This document shows, piece by piece, positions 54,107 through 64,000 of a DNA stretch of 64,000 nt. A program made the position numbers and the translations under genes. Source of the DNA: Marinobacterium ramblicola (GTDB lineage: Bacteria; Pseudomonadota; Gammaproteobacteria; Pseudomonadales; Balneatricaceae). Location of the stretch: NCBI RefSeq assembly GCF_019084545.1, contig NZ_JAHREP010000007.1, positions 62,001 to 126,000 on the forward strand, read 5' to 3'. The first letter of the stretch is position 1, and every line of letters starts with the position of its first letter. The notes below the pieces were generated by a model. The model ran no database searches and was not told the origin of the DNA. It saw only the letters and a program-made list of their open reading frames with translations.

Positions 54107-55672
54107 TTACTGGGCCAGGTATTGGGCCAGATACTGATCGAAGTCCAGCGTGTCGCCGGCTTCGATCTCGGCCTGCTCCTGCAGCGAGCGGGCCGATACC
54201 TCCTTGAACGCCAGCTGTTGCGCTTGTGACAGCGGTTCGGCACTCAGTGTGCTGCGGTGGCGGCGGCTTTGCGCCAGTGCCCAGGAGGTATAACCCTCGC
54301 CATGCTCATGAATCGCAGCCAGTACCTGGGCCGATGGCGTCAGATCCGGCTCCTCCAATTTGGCGTACTGGGCATCTACCGCACCGCGGTAGTGGCTGTT
54401 GGTGGTTACGCCATCCAGCACCTCGGCGGTCAGTCGAACCTGGTTGAGGATGATCCGACCCTGTTCGGCAACGCTGCGCTCGCCCTGTTCACCGAACAGG
54501 GTCAGGCCGGGCTCGCGGCCGCGATTGACGATCCGTTCGTGGTTGACGGCGATCCGTTCGCACTCGCTGTCGCCGACCAGCTCATCCGAGCAGAGCAGGC
54601 AGGTGAGCAGGAAGGCGTCCATGAAGCGGGCCTGCTCCAGATCGATACCCAGCGGCAGCAGCGGGTTGATGTCGGTGTTGCGTACCTCGATATACTCCAC
54701 GCCCCTGGCGATCAGCGCCTGTACCGGCTTTTCGCCGGAACGGGTTACCCGTTTCGGACGGATGTCGCTGTAGTACTCGTTCTCGATCTGCAGCACGTTG
54801 GTGTTGAGCTGATTGTAGTGGCCGTCGACCCGCACGCCGATCCGCTCATAGGCCGGGTGCGGTGTACGGATCGCCTGGCTCAGCGAGTTGGCATAGGTAC
54901 TCAGATGGTTGAAGCAGATGTTCAACGCCGATTGGGCGCGATTGGAGTAGCCCAGGTCGCTCATACGCAGTGAGGTCGCATGGGGCAGGAAGAGCGTATC
55001 CCGACCCAGCTGATGCAGTTGGTGCTGGCGACCCTGCAGGAAACTGGCGCTCAGTGCCGGCGAGGCGCCGAACAGATAGAGCAGCAGCCAGCTGTAGCGG
55101 CGGAAGTTGCGGATCAGCTTGAAATACCCGGCCGACTGGAACGCGTTGCTGTCGCCCTCGGCCCCGGTCAGGCTTTGATAGATCGGCCAGAATGCCTCGG
55201 ACAACGAGAAGTTGTAGTGGATGCCGGCGATGGTCTGCATCATCTTGCCGTAGCGGTGTTCGAGCCCGACACGGTAGATATGTTTCAGTTGACCCACGTT
55301 GGAGCGGCCGTACTCGGCGATACGAATCTGGGCTTCCGAAGCGATATCACAGGGCATGCTGGCGGCCCAGAGCTCCTCGTCACCCAGGTTGTCGAAGGCG
55401 TAGCGATGCAGGTTCGCCAGCTGCTCCAGTGCCTGTGCCGGAGAGTCACAGACCGGGGTGATGAATTCGAGCAGGGCTTCCGAATAGTCGGTGGTAATCT
55501 GAGGGTGAGTCAGTGCCGAACCCAGTGCACGCGGGTGATCGGTCTGTGCCAGGTGACCCTGGGCATCGACCCGCAGCCCCTCCTTTTCGATACCGTGGTT
55601 AAGCTGGGTCAGTAGCTTGGCCTGGCCGTTGGCGACCAGGAGGTCCAGATGTTGTTCCAGGGTTGCCAGCAC
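54107..55672 (-). CDS. gshA: Glutamate-cysteine ligase
   Basis: The 521-residue enzyme has GIEKEGLRVDAQGHLAQTDH near the N-terminus, TTDYSEALLEFITPV and SMPCDI blocks and the length of class I GshA. It makes gamma-glutamylcysteine in glutathione synthesis. The GTG start has an AGGA site. Confidence 0.95.
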   Translation of the reverse strand: MLATLEQHLDLLVANGQAKLLTQLNHGIEKEGLRVDAQGHLAQTDHPRALGSALTHPQITTDYSEALLEFITPVCDSPAQALEQLANLHRYAFDNLGDEELWAASMPCDIASEAQIRIAEYGRSNVGQLKHIYRVGLEHRYGKMMQTIAGIHYNFSLSEAFWPIYQSLTGAEGDSNAFQSAGYFKLIRNFRRYSWLLLYLFGASPALSASFLQGRQHQLHQLGRDTLFLPHATSLRMSDLGYSNRAQSALNICFNHLSTYANSLSQAIRTPHPAYERIGVRVDGHYNQLNTNVLQIENEYYSDIRPKRVTRSGEKPVQALIARGVEYIEVRNTDINPLLPLGIDLEQARFMDAFLLTCLLCSDELVGDSECERIAVNHERIVNRGREPGLTLFGEQGERSVAEQGRIILNQVRLTAEVLDGVTTNSHYRGAVDAQYAKLEEPDLTPSAQVLAAIHEHGEGYTSWALAQSRRHRSTLSAEPLSQAQQLAFKEVSARSLQEQAEIEAGDTLDFDQYLAQYLAQ

Positions 55673-55747
55673 TGGTCAGATTCCTGTAAGTGGTGTTAAG
55701 GCCGGGGATTATACAGCCGCCGGGCGGCGCAGGGCCATGCTCTGCTG

Positions 55748-58009
55748 TCAGCGCTTGGTGTCGATACCCGCCGCACGCAGACGCTCAGCCAGGCTGCCCT
55801 CGCGTGCGGCCGGTTGTTCGCGCTGCACCGGTTTGCGGCTGTTGTCGGCTTTCCTCTGCGTATTGTCCTGCTGTTTCATACTCAGGCTTATCCGTTTGCG
55901 TCGTTCATCGACCTCCAGCACCCGCACCTGGACGATCTGGCCACTGGTCACCACCTCATGCGGGTCCTTGATAAATCGGTCGGCCAGCTCGGAGATATGC
56001 ACCAGTCCATCCTGATGCACGCCGATATCGACGAAGGCGCCGAACTGGGTGACGTTGGTTACCACGCCCTCCAGCTGCATCCCCGGGCTGAGGTCGGCCA
56101 GTTTGGACACCCCCTCCCGATACTGTACGGAGCGAAACTCGGGGCGTGGGTCGCGGCCCGGCTTCTCCAGTTCGCTGAACACGTCACTGACGGTATAGCG
56201 GCCAAAGCGCTCACTGACAAACCGGCCCGGGTCGAGCTGGCGCAGCCGCTCGGGCTGATTCAGCAGTTGGCGCTGGTCCAGTCCTGCCGCCTGGGCGATC
56301 TGTTTCACCAACGGATAGGATTCGGGATGGACGGCGGAGTTATCCAGCGGCTCCTCACCGTCGCGGATACGCAGGAAACCGGCGCAGAGTTCAAACGCCT
56401 TGGGGCCCAGACGCTTCACCTTGAGCAGCTCGCGGCGGTTGTGGAAGGCGCCATGTTCGTCACGCCAGGCGATAATGCTGTCGGCAAGACCGGCATTGAG
56501 GCCGGAGACATGGCGCAGCAGGGCGCTGGACGCGGTATTGAGGTCGACACCGACATGGTTGACGCAGGTCTCGACCACCGCTTCCAGTGAGTTGGTCAAC
56601 TGCTGCTGATCCACGTCGTGCTGGTACTGGCCGACCCCGATCGAGCGTGGGTCGATCTTGACCAGCTCCGCCAGCGGATCCTGCAGGCGACGGGCGATCG
56701 ACACGGCGCCGCGGATGGTCACATCGAGATCCGGAAATTCGGCAGCGGCCAACTCCGAAGCGGAGTAGACCGATGCCCCCGCTTCGCTGACCAGTACCGG
56801 CTGCAGCTGCAGGCCGGTTTCGCGGCTGGCCAGCTCTCTGGCCAGCTGCTCGGTCTCCCGGGAGGCAGTGCCGTTGCCGATGGCGATCAGCTCGACCTGA
56901 TGACGACGGCACAGCTGGGCCAGGGTGGCCAGCGACTGGTCCCACTGGTTACGCGGCGCGTGGGGGTATATTGCAGTATGTTCGAGCAGGCGTCCGGTGC
57001 GGTCGATCACTGCCACCTTGACCCCGGTGCGCAGGCCCGGATCCAGCCCCAGTGTCACCCGGGCTCCGGCCGGGGAGGCCAGCAGCAGATCGTGCAGGTT
57101 GCGGGCGAACACCTCGATAGCGGCGGTTTCGGACTGCTCGCGCAGGCGCTTGACCAGTTCGTTCTCCAGCTGCGGCTGTAGCTTGCGGCTCCAACACTGC
57201 TCCAGCGTCGCCTGCATCCAGGCCGACAGGTTGTGCGGACGCAGTCGCCAGTGGCGCTGGATCAGCTCCAGTCCCAGGTTCTCCTGCCCTTCGGGTAGCT
57301 CCAGCTTGTATTTGATCACCCCCTCCTGTTCGCCGCGCAGCAGGGCCAGGGCGCGATGGGAGGGGATACGGGCGATCGCTTCGGCGTAGTCGAAGTAGTC
57401 GCGAAACTTGCTGTCCGGATCCGCCTTGCCACGGGCGGCACGGGTGTGCAGCAGCCCCTGCTGCCAGAGCGCCTTGCGCAGCGCCTCCACCAGATCGGCG
57501 GACTCGGACAGCTGCTCGATCAGGATATGGCGGGCGCCCTCCAGTGCCGAGTCCACATTGGGGATACCCTTGTCGTCGGCGATAAAGGGCCGCGCCGCGC
57601 TCTCCGGATTCTGTGCCGGATTACTCAGCAGCGCCTCGGCCAACGGCGCCAGACCGGCCTCACGGGCCTCCTGCGCCTTGTTGCGCCGCTTCGGGCGGTA
57701 GGGCGCGTAGAGATCCTCCAGCCGGGCGCGACTGTCGGCGGCGAGCAGGCTGTTTTTCAACTCGTCGCTCAGTTGGCCGCTGTCGCCGAGCTGGCGCAGG
57801 ATCGCCTCGCGGCGGCTCTCCAGCTCGCGCAGCTGGCCCAGCCGGGTGTGCAGCTCACGCAGTTGGGTGTCGTCCAGGGCGCCGGTGGCCTCTTTGCGGT
57901 AGCGGGCGATAAACGGCACGCTGGCGCCCTCGTCGAGCAGGGCGACGGCAGCGCGCACCCGGGCCGCGTCGACACCCAGGTCGGCGGCCAGTCGTTGTTC
58001 GATCTGCAT
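55748..58009 (-). CDS. tex: Transcription accessory protein Tex
   Basis: The 753-residue protein has the N-terminal Tex block (VPFIARYRKEATGALDDTQL), a YqgF-like domain (TLGLDPGLRTGVKVAVIDRT), HhH motifs (YQHDVDQQQLTNSLEAVVET, NVDSALEGARHIL nearby) and a C-terminal S1 domain (VTNVTQFGAFVDIGVHQDGL). It binds RNA and acts at the transcription complex. Confidence 0.95.
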   Translation of the reverse strand: MQIEQRLAADLGVDAARVRAAVALLDEGASVPFIARYRKEATGALDDTQLRELHTRLGQLRELESRREAILRQLGDSGQLSDELKNSLLAADSRARLEDLYAPYRPKRRNKAQEAREAGLAPLAEALLSNPAQNPESAARPFIADDKGIPNVDSALEGARHILIEQLSESADLVEALRKALWQQGLLHTRAARGKADPDSKFRDYFDYAEAIARIPSHRALALLRGEQEGVIKYKLELPEGQENLGLELIQRHWRLRPHNLSAWMQATLEQCWSRKLQPQLENELVKRLREQSETAAIEVFARNLHDLLLASPAGARVTLGLDPGLRTGVKVAVIDRTGRLLEHTAIYPHAPRNQWDQSLATLAQLCRRHQVELIAIGNGTASRETEQLARELASRETGLQLQPVLVSEAGASVYSASELAAAEFPDLDVTIRGAVSIARRLQDPLAELVKIDPRSIGVGQYQHDVDQQQLTNSLEAVVETCVNHVGVDLNTASSALLRHVSGLNAGLADSIIAWRDEHGAFHNRRELLKVKRLGPKAFELCAGFLRIRDGEEPLDNSAVHPESYPLVKQIAQAAGLDQRQLLNQPERLRQLDPGRFVSERFGRYTVSDVFSELEKPGRDPRPEFRSVQYREGVSKLADLSPGMQLEGVVTNVTQFGAFVDIGVHQDGLVHISELADRFIKDPHEVVTSGQIVQVRVLEVDERRKRISLSMKQQDNTQRKADNSRKPVQREQPAAREGSLAERLRAAGIDTKR

Positions 58010-58048
58010 CGGCAGTGGATATCCTCAGGCTATGGCTGAGGTGCCCGT

Positions 58049-59485
58049 TCAGGGCACCTGGATGATCTGCAGGGAGTTGGTGCCGCCATGCACGCCCAGT
58101 TGCTGTCCGCGGGTCAGCAGTACGGTATCGCCGCTGGCGATCTTGTCGGCGGCGACAAGCACCGCCAGCAGCTCGCGGTTGAGCGCCTGTTCGCTGACCG
58201 CGGTGGCGTCGAAGAACATCGCTTCCACACCGCGATAGAGCGCCACGCGGCGCATGGTCTGCTCGTTGCGGGTCAGCGCATAGATCGGCAGCCCGGAACG
58301 GATACGGGACATCCACAACGGCGTGGAGCCGGATTCGGTCAGGCAGATGATCGCCTTAACCGTCGGCAGGCTGTTGGCGGTGTACATCGCCGAGCGTGCG
58401 ATTGCCTCGTCGGTGCTGCTGCAGGGGGTGTCCGGCTGGGTCGGTGCCGGCCGTGACAGCTGATGCTTCTCGGCACCCTGGCAGATCCGCGTCATCGCTT
58501 CGACCACCTCCACCGGGTAGCTGCCGGCGGCGGTTTCGGCCGACAGCATCACCGCGTCGGTGCCGTCCAGAATCGCGTTGGCCACGTCGAACACCTCGGC
58601 ACGGGTGGGCATCGGGCTGGTGATCATCGTCTCCATCATCTGGGTCGCGGTGATCACCACCCGGTTCAGCTCGCGGGCGCGGCGGATGATATGTTTCTGC
58701 ACGCCGATCAGTTCGGCGTCACCGATCTCCACGCCCAGGTCGCCGCGGGCGACCATGACGCCGTCGCAGGCAAGGATGATCTCATCCAGCGCTTCCGGCG
58801 TGGCCACGGTCTCGGCGCGTTCCACCTTGGCGATGATCTCGGCTCGACTACCTGCGGCATCCAGCAGCTGCCGCGCCTCTTCCAGGTCGGCGCCGGAGCG
58901 CGGGAAGGAGACCGCGACGTAGTCCAGGTCCAGTTCGGCCGCGACCTTGATGTCGGCCTTGTCCTTGTCGGTCAGTGCCGCTGCCGACAGGCCGCCGCCC
59001 TGGCGGTTGATCCCCTTGTTGTTGGACAGCTTGCCGCCGATGGTGACTTCGGTGTGGATGCGGCTGCCCTCGATAGCGGTGACACGCAGCTGCACCCGGC
59101 CATCGTCGAGCAGCAGGATATCGCCGGTGACACAATCCTGCGGCAGCGCCTTGTAGTCGATACCGACCGCCTGCTGGTCGCCGGCATGGGTATCGAGCGC
59201 GGCATCCAGGGTGAACGTGTCACCGATGCGGAGCTCGATCGGCCCCTGGGCAAAGCGGGCGATACGGATCTTCGGCCCCTGCAGGTCACCCAGGGTGGCG
59301 ACCGAGATACCCAGTTTCCGGCTGGCGTCCCGTACCGCCTGTACGCGTTGGCGATGATCGTCGGCACTGCCGTGGGAGAAGTTCAGGCGCACGGTGTTGA
59401 CGCCGGCGCGGATAAGCTGCTCCAGCACACCGGGTTTATCCGTGGCGGGTCCCAGGGTGGCTACGATCTTGGTACGTTTCTGCAT
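58049..59485 (-). CDS. pyk: Pyruvate kinase (PykA type)
   Basis: The 478-residue enzyme has [28 protein letters not shown], the active-site block [20 protein letters not shown] with [17 protein letters not shown], and [20 protein letters not shown]. It matches the PykA (type II) branch, with [15 protein letters not shown]. It converts PEP to pyruvate in the last step of glycolysis. Confidence 0.95.
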   Translation of the reverse strand: MQKRTKIVATLGPATDKPGVLEQLIRAGVNTVRLNFSHGSADDHRQRVQAVRDASRKLGISVATLGDLQGPKIRIARFAQGPIELRIGDTFTLDAALDTHAGDQQAVGIDYKALPQDCVTGDILLLDDGRVQLRVTAIEGSRIHTEVTIGGKLSNNKGINRQGGGLSAAALTDKDKADIKVAAELDLDYVAVSFPRSGADLEEARQLLDAAGSRAEIIAKVERAETVATPEALDEIILACDGVMVARGDLGVEIGDAELIGVQKHIIRRARELNRVVITATQMMETMITSPMPTRAEVFDVANAILDGTDAVMLSAETAAGSYPVEVVEAMTRICQGAEKHQLSRPAPTQPDTPCSSTDEAIARSAMYTANSLPTVKAIICLTESGSTPLWMSRIRSGLPIYALTRNEQTMRRVALYRGVEAMFFDATAVSEQALNRELLAVLVAADKIASGDTVLLTRGQQLGVHGGTNSLQIIQVP

Positions 59486-59663
59486 CGGTCGGTCTCTGCT
59501 TGGAGGGAGAATCGCCTATTCGGCTAGGCGTGACTAAAGTAAAATCGAGTGTTTTCAATTTCAAGTCACTGCGCTTTCTAACGAATAGCCTAATAACTGC
59601 ATGCCGTGTTAACTCTGAGATTCACGGCAGGTTTAATTTCTTCATGTTGGGAGATCCGGTTGC

Positions 59664-61958
59664 ATGGCGGTTGAATCCGGCCACCCCCTGACCTCGCTCA
59701 GGGCGTACAGACCCCTGTTGGTCGTGCTGCTGCTGATGCTGTTTGTGCTGATGCTGGTCGAGACGGCTGTGCTCAGCCGTCAGCAGGCAATCGCCGAGCT
59801 TCAGCAGAATGCGGAGTCCCATCTTGACCGCTACCTGCAAAGCTTGCAACAGCGACTGGATCGCTACAAGGATCTGCCGCATCTGCTGGCGACCCACTCC
59901 GAACTGCTGTCGGCGCTCGACGAGCGACCGGATGAGCAGGCGATACAACGTGCCAACCTCTACCTGGAGCAGGTCAACAGCGTGATGGGCACCACCGATG
60001 CCTATCTGATGAACGCCAGAGGGGTGACGGTGGCGGCCAGCAACTGGCGCTCGGAGGCTACCTTCATCGGCCGTGACTTCAGTTTCCGGCCCTATTTCCA
60101 GGACGCACTGAAGGGGCAGGAGGGGCGCTATTTCGCCCTCGGCACCACCTCGAAACGGCGCGGATACTACTTCTCCTATCCGCTGCACGAGGCGGGTGAG
60201 ATCGTCGGTGTGGTCGTGGTCAAGGTGGATCTGCATGACGTGGAGCAGCACTGGAGCAACTCGCAGATCGAGCTGCTGGTCACCGATCCGGATGGCGTCA
60301 TCTTCATCTCCACCCGTCCGCAGTGGAAGTTTCGCGCCCTGCAGCCGCTGTCGACCCAGGATATGCAAAGGATCGTCGATAGCCTGCGCTACGGCGATGT
60401 TCAGCTCACCTCGCTGGATATCGTCAAGCGAGAGCAGCTTGAGCGCGATGGAGAACTGATCACCCTGCTCGACAGTCGGCAGATCGAGAACGAGGCGCTG
60501 GACGGGCTCAAGCCGCGCCAATTCCTGCATCAGCGAAAAGCGGTACCGGGGTTCGGGCTGTCGGTATCCGTGCTGGCCAGTCTCGAACCGGTCGAAGCGG
60601 CGATGTTCGAAACCCTGCTGCTGGTCGGATTCAGTACCGCGGCGATTGCGCTGCTGGTGCTGTTCCTGTTGGCGCGTCGGCGCATCGTCAAGGAGCGCGC
60701 CGGATTCCAGCAGCGCGAGATGCTGGCGCTGGAGGAGAATGAGGCCCGCGTGCGGGCGATCATCGACAATACCCATGCCGGGCTGGTGATGCTGGATGAG
60801 AGCGGTTGCATCGAGTCGATCAACCCCACCACCGAGCATCTGTTCGGTTACTCCCTGGCGCAGCTTCAGGGGCACTACTTCAGTCAGCTGCTGGCGCAGG
60901 AGGATCGCGCCGCCTGCTGGCGCCATATCCTCTCCGATGAGCCGGATCAGCCGGACCTGCTGGCGGTGGAGGCCACCGGTCTGCGCCACGACAGCTCCCA
61001 GATTCCGCTGGAGGTGTATATCAATCGGATGCGGCTGGCCAGCGCACGGCACTATATCGTCACCCTGCACGATCTGACCGAACGCAAGGCGCAGGAGCGT
61101 GCGCTGAAGGTGGCGCATGAAGAGCTGGAGAGCCGGGTGCAGGAGCGCACCGCCGATCTCAGCCATGCCAACAGCAAGCTGCTGGAGGAGATGAAGCAGC
61201 ACAGCCAGACCCAGAACGAACTGATTCAGACCGCCAAGCTGGCAGTGATCGGGCAGATGTCAGCCGGTATCAACCATGAACTGAACCAGCCACTGACGGC
61301 GATCCGCAACTACTCCGACAATGCCCGTGCCTTCCTCAAACGCGGCAAGCTGGAGACGGTTGACGCCAATCTGGAGGAGATCAGCGGCCTGACCGAGCGC
61401 ATGAGCCGTATTATCCATCCGCTCAAGGAGTTCGCCCGCAAGAGCAGCGGCAGCACCGATCTGGTCAACCTGCAGGCGGTGCGTGACGGCGCCATGTCGC
61501 TGATGTACGGCCATTTTGAAAAGGCGGGAGTCGAGGTCAGCTGGCCGTCGCGGTTGTCGGACTACTACGTATTGGGTGATATCCTGCGCCTGGAACAGGT
61601 ATTGGTAAACCTGCTCTCCAACGCGGTGCAGGCGATGGAGCAGGTCGAAACGCGCCGGATCGATGTGGGCGTCGAGATCGAGGGCCAGTGGCTGCGCCTG
61701 TCGATACACGACCAGGGCCCCGGTATCGCCGAAGCCGATCTGGAGCGGATCTTCGAACCCTTTTTCACCACTAAGAAATCGGGGCAGGGGCTGGGCTTGG
61801 GACTGTCGATATCACACCGTATCATCGAGACATTGGGCGGGCGGCTCAGTGCCGCCAACCATCCCCAGGGCGGAGCGGTGTTCACCGTAGAGTTGCGCCG
61901 AGGCGCGCGCCCAGAACTGACCACCCATCCGTCGGAGAGAAGCGATGAACAGGAGTGA
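59664..61958 (+). CDS. dctB: DctB-like sensor histidine kinase
   Basis: The 764-residue protein has TM1 at about 14-36, a periplasmic double-CACHE-like sensor (DAYLMNARGVTVAASNWRSE, RYFALGTTSKRRGYYFSYPL), TM2 at about 310-335 and a PAS domain (about 358-470). Then come a coiled coil, HisKA with phospho-acceptor His538 (MSAGINHELNQPLTAIRNYS) and HATPase (NLLSNAVQAME, IHDQGPGIAEADLE, GLGLGLSISHRIIETLGG). It probably senses C4-dicarboxylates or related acids for TRAP or Dct transport. It overlaps dctD by 14 bp. Confidence 0.9.
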   Translation: MAVESGHPLTSLRAYRPLLVVLLLMLFVLMLVETAVLSRQQAIAELQQNAESHLDRYLQSLQQRLDRYKDLPHLLATHSELLSALDERPDEQAIQRANLYLEQVNSVMGTTDAYLMNARGVTVAASNWRSEATFIGRDFSFRPYFQDALKGQEGRYFALGTTSKRRGYYFSYPLHEAGEIVGVVVVKVDLHDVEQHWSNSQIELLVTDPDGVIFISTRPQWKFRALQPLSTQDMQRIVDSLRYGDVQLTSLDIVKREQLERDGELITLLDSRQIENEALDGLKPRQFLHQRKAVPGFGLSVSVLASLEPVEAAMFETLLLVGFSTAAIALLVLFLLARRRIVKERAGFQQREMLALEENEARVRAIIDNTHAGLVMLDESGCIESINPTTEHLFGYSLAQLQGHYFSQLLAQEDRAACWRHILSDEPDQPDLLAVEATGLRHDSSQIPLEVYINRMRLASARHYIVTLHDLTERKAQERALKVAHEELESRVQERTADLSHANSKLLEEMKQHSQTQNELIQTAKLAVIGQMSAGINHELNQPLTAIRNYSDNARAFLKRGKLETVDANLEEISGLTERMSRIIHPLKEFARKSSGSTDLVNLQAVRDGAMSLMYGHFEKAGVEVSWPSRLSDYYVLGDILRLEQVLVNLLSNAVQAMEQVETRRIDVGVEIEGQWLRLSIHDQGPGIAEADLERIFEPFFTTKKSGQGLGLGLSISHRIIETLGGRLSAANHPQGGAVFTVELRRGARPELTTHPSERSDEQE

Positions 61959-63321
61959 AAGCATCACCGCCGCGCCGGTGCTGCTGGTCGATGACGAGAA
62001 ACATATCCGGCTGGCGGCGGGGCAGACGCTGGAGCTGGAGGGGTATGAGGTCGAGACGCTGGAGCGGGCCGAAGGGGTGCTGGAGCGGATCGACGAGAAC
62101 TGGCCCGGGGTGGTGGTCACCGATATCAACCTGCCGGGGATCGATGGCCTGGAGCTGATGAAGCAGGTCCAGGGGGTGGACCCGGAGCTGCCGGTGATCC
62201 TGATTACCGGTCATGGCGATATCTCCATGGCGGTCACCGCCATCCGCGACGGTGCCTACGACTTTATCGAGAAGCCCTTCGCCTCCGAGTTTCTACTCGA
62301 TACCGTGCGCCGTGCAGTGGACAAGCGCCGGCTGACGCTGGAAAACCGGCGCCTGCGCCAGGAGCTGGAGAGCCAGAACGCACCCGGACCGCGGCTGGTC
62401 GGCAACAACCCGCGGATGGTGGCGTTGCGCCGGTTGTGCAACACCGTGGCGGAGACCCCGGCCGATGTGCTGCTGTTGGCGGAAACCGGCTCCGGCAAGG
62501 ACCTGGTCGCGCGCTACATCCATGAGCGCAGTCCAAGGCGGACAAAAAACTTCGTCGCCATCAACTGCGGCGCGGTGCCGGAAAACCTGATCGAAAGCGA
62601 ACTGTTCGGGCATGAAGCGGGTGCGTTTACCGATGCCAAAACCAAGCGGATCGGCAAGTTCGAACATGCTCACGGCGGCACCCTGTTTCTCGATGAGATC
62701 GAGAGCATGCCGATGTCGCTGCAGATCAAACTGTTGCGCGTACTCGAGGAGCGTACCATCGAGCGGTTGGGGTCCAACAGGTTGATTCCGCTCGATATCC
62801 GTGTCATCGCCGCGGCCAAGGTTGATTTGAAGAAACTGGCCGAAGCGGGCGAGTTCCGTGAAGACCTCTATTACCGGCTCAATGTTGTGCGCATCGAGAT
62901 TCCGCCGCTGCGCGAGCGGCGGGACGATATTCCGCTGCTGTTCCAGCACTTTATGCTGGTGGCGGCCGCCCTCTATGGCCGAGAGGTGGTCGAGCTGTCG
63001 GCGGAGCGGATGCACAGCCTGCTGCTACACGATTGGCCCGGCAACGTGCGTGAGCTGCGCAACCTGGCCGAGCGTTATGTGCTGCTTGGCGAGTCCTGTA
63101 CCTTCGACTTCGATAACCGTCCGATCGTCGACAGCGGCGCCGGCAACGGCCTGACGCTGCCGGAGCAGGTGGAGCGCTTCGAGCGGATGCTGATCCATAC
63201 CGAGCTGTCCAACCACGGCGGGTCGATCAAGGATACGCTGGAGGCGCTGGGTCTTCCGCGCAAGACCCTGTACGACAAGATGAGAAAGTACGGCCTGGAC
63301 AAGAACGACTACAAGGCCTGA
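61945..63321 (+). CDS. dctD: DctD-like sigma-54-dependent response regulator
   Basis: The 458-residue protein has a receiver domain with phospho-acceptor Asp60 (VVTDINLPGIDGLELM), an AAA+ domain (LLAETGSGKDLVARYIHERS, GTLFLDEIESMPMSLQIKLL) and a Fis-type HTH (SIKDTLEALGLPRKTLYDKM). The sigma-54 contact loop reads GAFTDA at 226-231 instead of the usual GAFTGA. It activates sigma-54 promoters on signal from the kinase encoded upstream. Confidence 0.9.
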   Translation: MNRSESITAAPVLLVDDEKHIRLAAGQTLELEGYEVETLERAEGVLERIDENWPGVVVTDINLPGIDGLELMKQVQGVDPELPVILITGHGDISMAVTAIRDGAYDFIEKPFASEFLLDTVRRAVDKRRLTLENRRLRQELESQNAPGPRLVGNNPRMVALRRLCNTVAETPADVLLLAETGSGKDLVARYIHERSPRRTKNFVAINCGAVPENLIESELFGHEAGAFTDAKTKRIGKFEHAHGGTLFLDEIESMPMSLQIKLLRVLEERTIERLGSNRLIPLDIRVIAAAKVDLKKLAEAGEFREDLYYRLNVVRIEIPPLRERRDDIPLLFQHFMLVAAALYGREVVELSAERMHSLLLHDWPGNVRELRNLAERYVLLGESCTFDFDNRPIVDSGAGNGLTLPEQVERFERMLIHTELSNHGGSIKDTLEALGLPRKTLYDKMRKYGLDKNDYKA

Positions 63322-63349
63322 ACCGGGTCCAGACAAGCGCAACCGAAAT

Positions 63350-63390
63350 AGCAAACAGCCCGCTACGTAACGTGCGGGCTGTTTGCTGTT
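63350..63390. terminator. Terminator between dctD and chemotaxis receptor genes
   Basis: A perfect 14-bp stem agcaaacagcccgc / gcgggctgtttgct with a 10-base loop is followed by a short T-rich stretch. It lies between convergent genes and may serve both. Confidence 0.75.
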
Positions 63391-63423
63391 TTGCGGAAGT
63401 GGCGGATCTCCGCCACTCTTGGG

Positions 63424-64000
63424 TCAGACCTTGAAACGTTTGACCATCTGCTCGAGCTGCCCGGACAGATCGCTCAGGTGTTCGGCGACACGGGACAGCT
63501 CCTTCGAACGGGTCGAGGCCTGCTCGGTACCGGTATTGATGTCGAGGATGCTCTGCTCCACGCTGGCCGCCATCTGCGTCTGCTCGCGCACGGCGCCGGC
63601 CACGTGGTGGTTCATGTCGTTGATCACCCGTACCGCTTCGGTGATGTTGTTCAGCGCATTGGCGGTGCGCTGCACCTGCTCGACACTGTCGGTTGCCCCG
63701 TCCATGGCGGAGCGCATCGCGCCAACCGCGTTCTTGGCATCGATCTGCAGGTCGCTGATGATCGTATTGATCTCGACGGTGGAATCGTGGGTACGGCTGG
63801 CCAGGGTGCGGACCTCGTCGGCGACGACGGCAAATCCGCGCCCCTGCTCACCGGCGCGCGCGGCTTCGATGGCGGCGTTCAGGGCCAGCAGGTTGGTCTG
63901 CTCGGCGATCTTCTGGATCACCTCCAGCACCGTGCCCACCTTCTGGCTCTGGGAGTCCAGCCGTTCGATCACCTCCGTTGCCTGTTCGATACCGGACTTC
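63424..64000 (-). CDS. Methyl-accepting chemotaxis protein, C-terminal part (window-truncated)
   Basis: The frame runs off the end of the window. The visible 191 or so C-terminal residues hold the signalling hairpin ([40 protein letters not shown]) and the following methylation helix. The sensor and membrane parts lie outside. It relays signals to CheA/CheW. Confidence 0.93.
   Translation of the reverse strand, partial: KSGIEQATEVIERLDSQSQKVGTVLEVIQKIAEQTNLLALNAAIEAARAGEQGRGFAVVADEVRTLASRTHDSTVEINTIISDLQIDAKNAVGAMRSAMDGATDSVEQVQRTANALNNITEAVRVINDMNHHVAGAVREQTQMAASVEQSILDINTGTEQASTRSKELSRVAEHLSDLSGQLEQMVKRFKV

Noticed and set aside
59622-61202. A 526-codon minus-strand frame opposite dctB
   Set aside because: It is Gln/Leu/His-rich shadow coding with no recognised domain, while the plus-strand kinase has all catalytic blocks.

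Overview
The window reads as chromosomal DNA of a GC-rich, probably marine or halotolerant gammaproteobacterium. The signs are gmk-rpoZ-spoT, an rsd / FliL-like / gshA / tex / pyk block, a YheS ABC-F protein beside a TIGR02444 protein, and a large ectoine and hydroxyectoine catabolic locus with its TRAP importer. An Oceanospirillales-like organism is my best guess but is not proven by this sequence. I saw no tRNA, rRNA or CRISPR array. All function calls are by eye from motifs, gene order and remembered family sequences.

Layout. 1-0.8 kb: end of a TRAP solute-binding protein. 1-5.7 kb: a translationally coupled TonB-dependent receptor, YfiR-like (DUF4154) and CHASE8-HAMP-GGDEF-EAL set, a c-di-GMP signalling module. 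5.8-7.4 kb: a beta-barrel protein and an AIM24/TIGR00266 protein on the minus strand. 7.7-11.9 kb: moxR, DUF58 and a TgpA-like transglutaminase-fold protein whose catalytic residues look lost. 11.9-14.2 kb: a MASE1-GGDEF-EAL protein. 14.4-16.5 kb: efpL, a MocR regulator fossil and an EamA transporter.

16.5-33.5 kb is the ectoine region. On the minus strand, in transcription order, are doeA, doeB, (ABC-3C island), doeC, doeD and a GhrA-like dehydrogenase. Divergent from doeA are uehA, uehB, uehC, usp, an FCD-type GntR regulator, eutB, eutC and an Lrp-type regulator (doeX). Ectoine enters through UehABC and is opened by DoeA. DoeB deacetylates the product to diaminobutyrate, DoeD transaminates it to aspartate semialdehyde, and DoeC oxidises that to aspartate. 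EutB and EutC are proposed to convert hydroxyectoine to ectoine. A three-gene ABC-3C conflict/defence cassette (REase-like effector, small middle component, DUF2326 ATPase) lies between doeB and doeC. An IS3-type transposase fossil borders it on one side and a hairpin-rich inverted repeat on the other.

33.6-36.7 kb: gmk, rpoZ, spoT. 36.9-47.1 kb: a type I secretion locus (HlyB-like ABC transporter, HlyD-like adaptor, two AT-rich genes I do not recognise, and a 1679-residue RTX protein). The AT-rich composition runs from the end of hlyD into the 5' part of the RTX gene, and the RTX gene carries tandem repeats of exactly 339 bp. 47.3-63.3 kb: housekeeping and regulatory genes (YbaK-like/HDOD protein, yheS, TIGR02444, FKBP, WD40-like lipoprotein, rsd, FliL-like, gshA, tex, pyk, dctB/dctD). 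63.4 kb to the end: the C-terminal part of a chemotaxis receptor.
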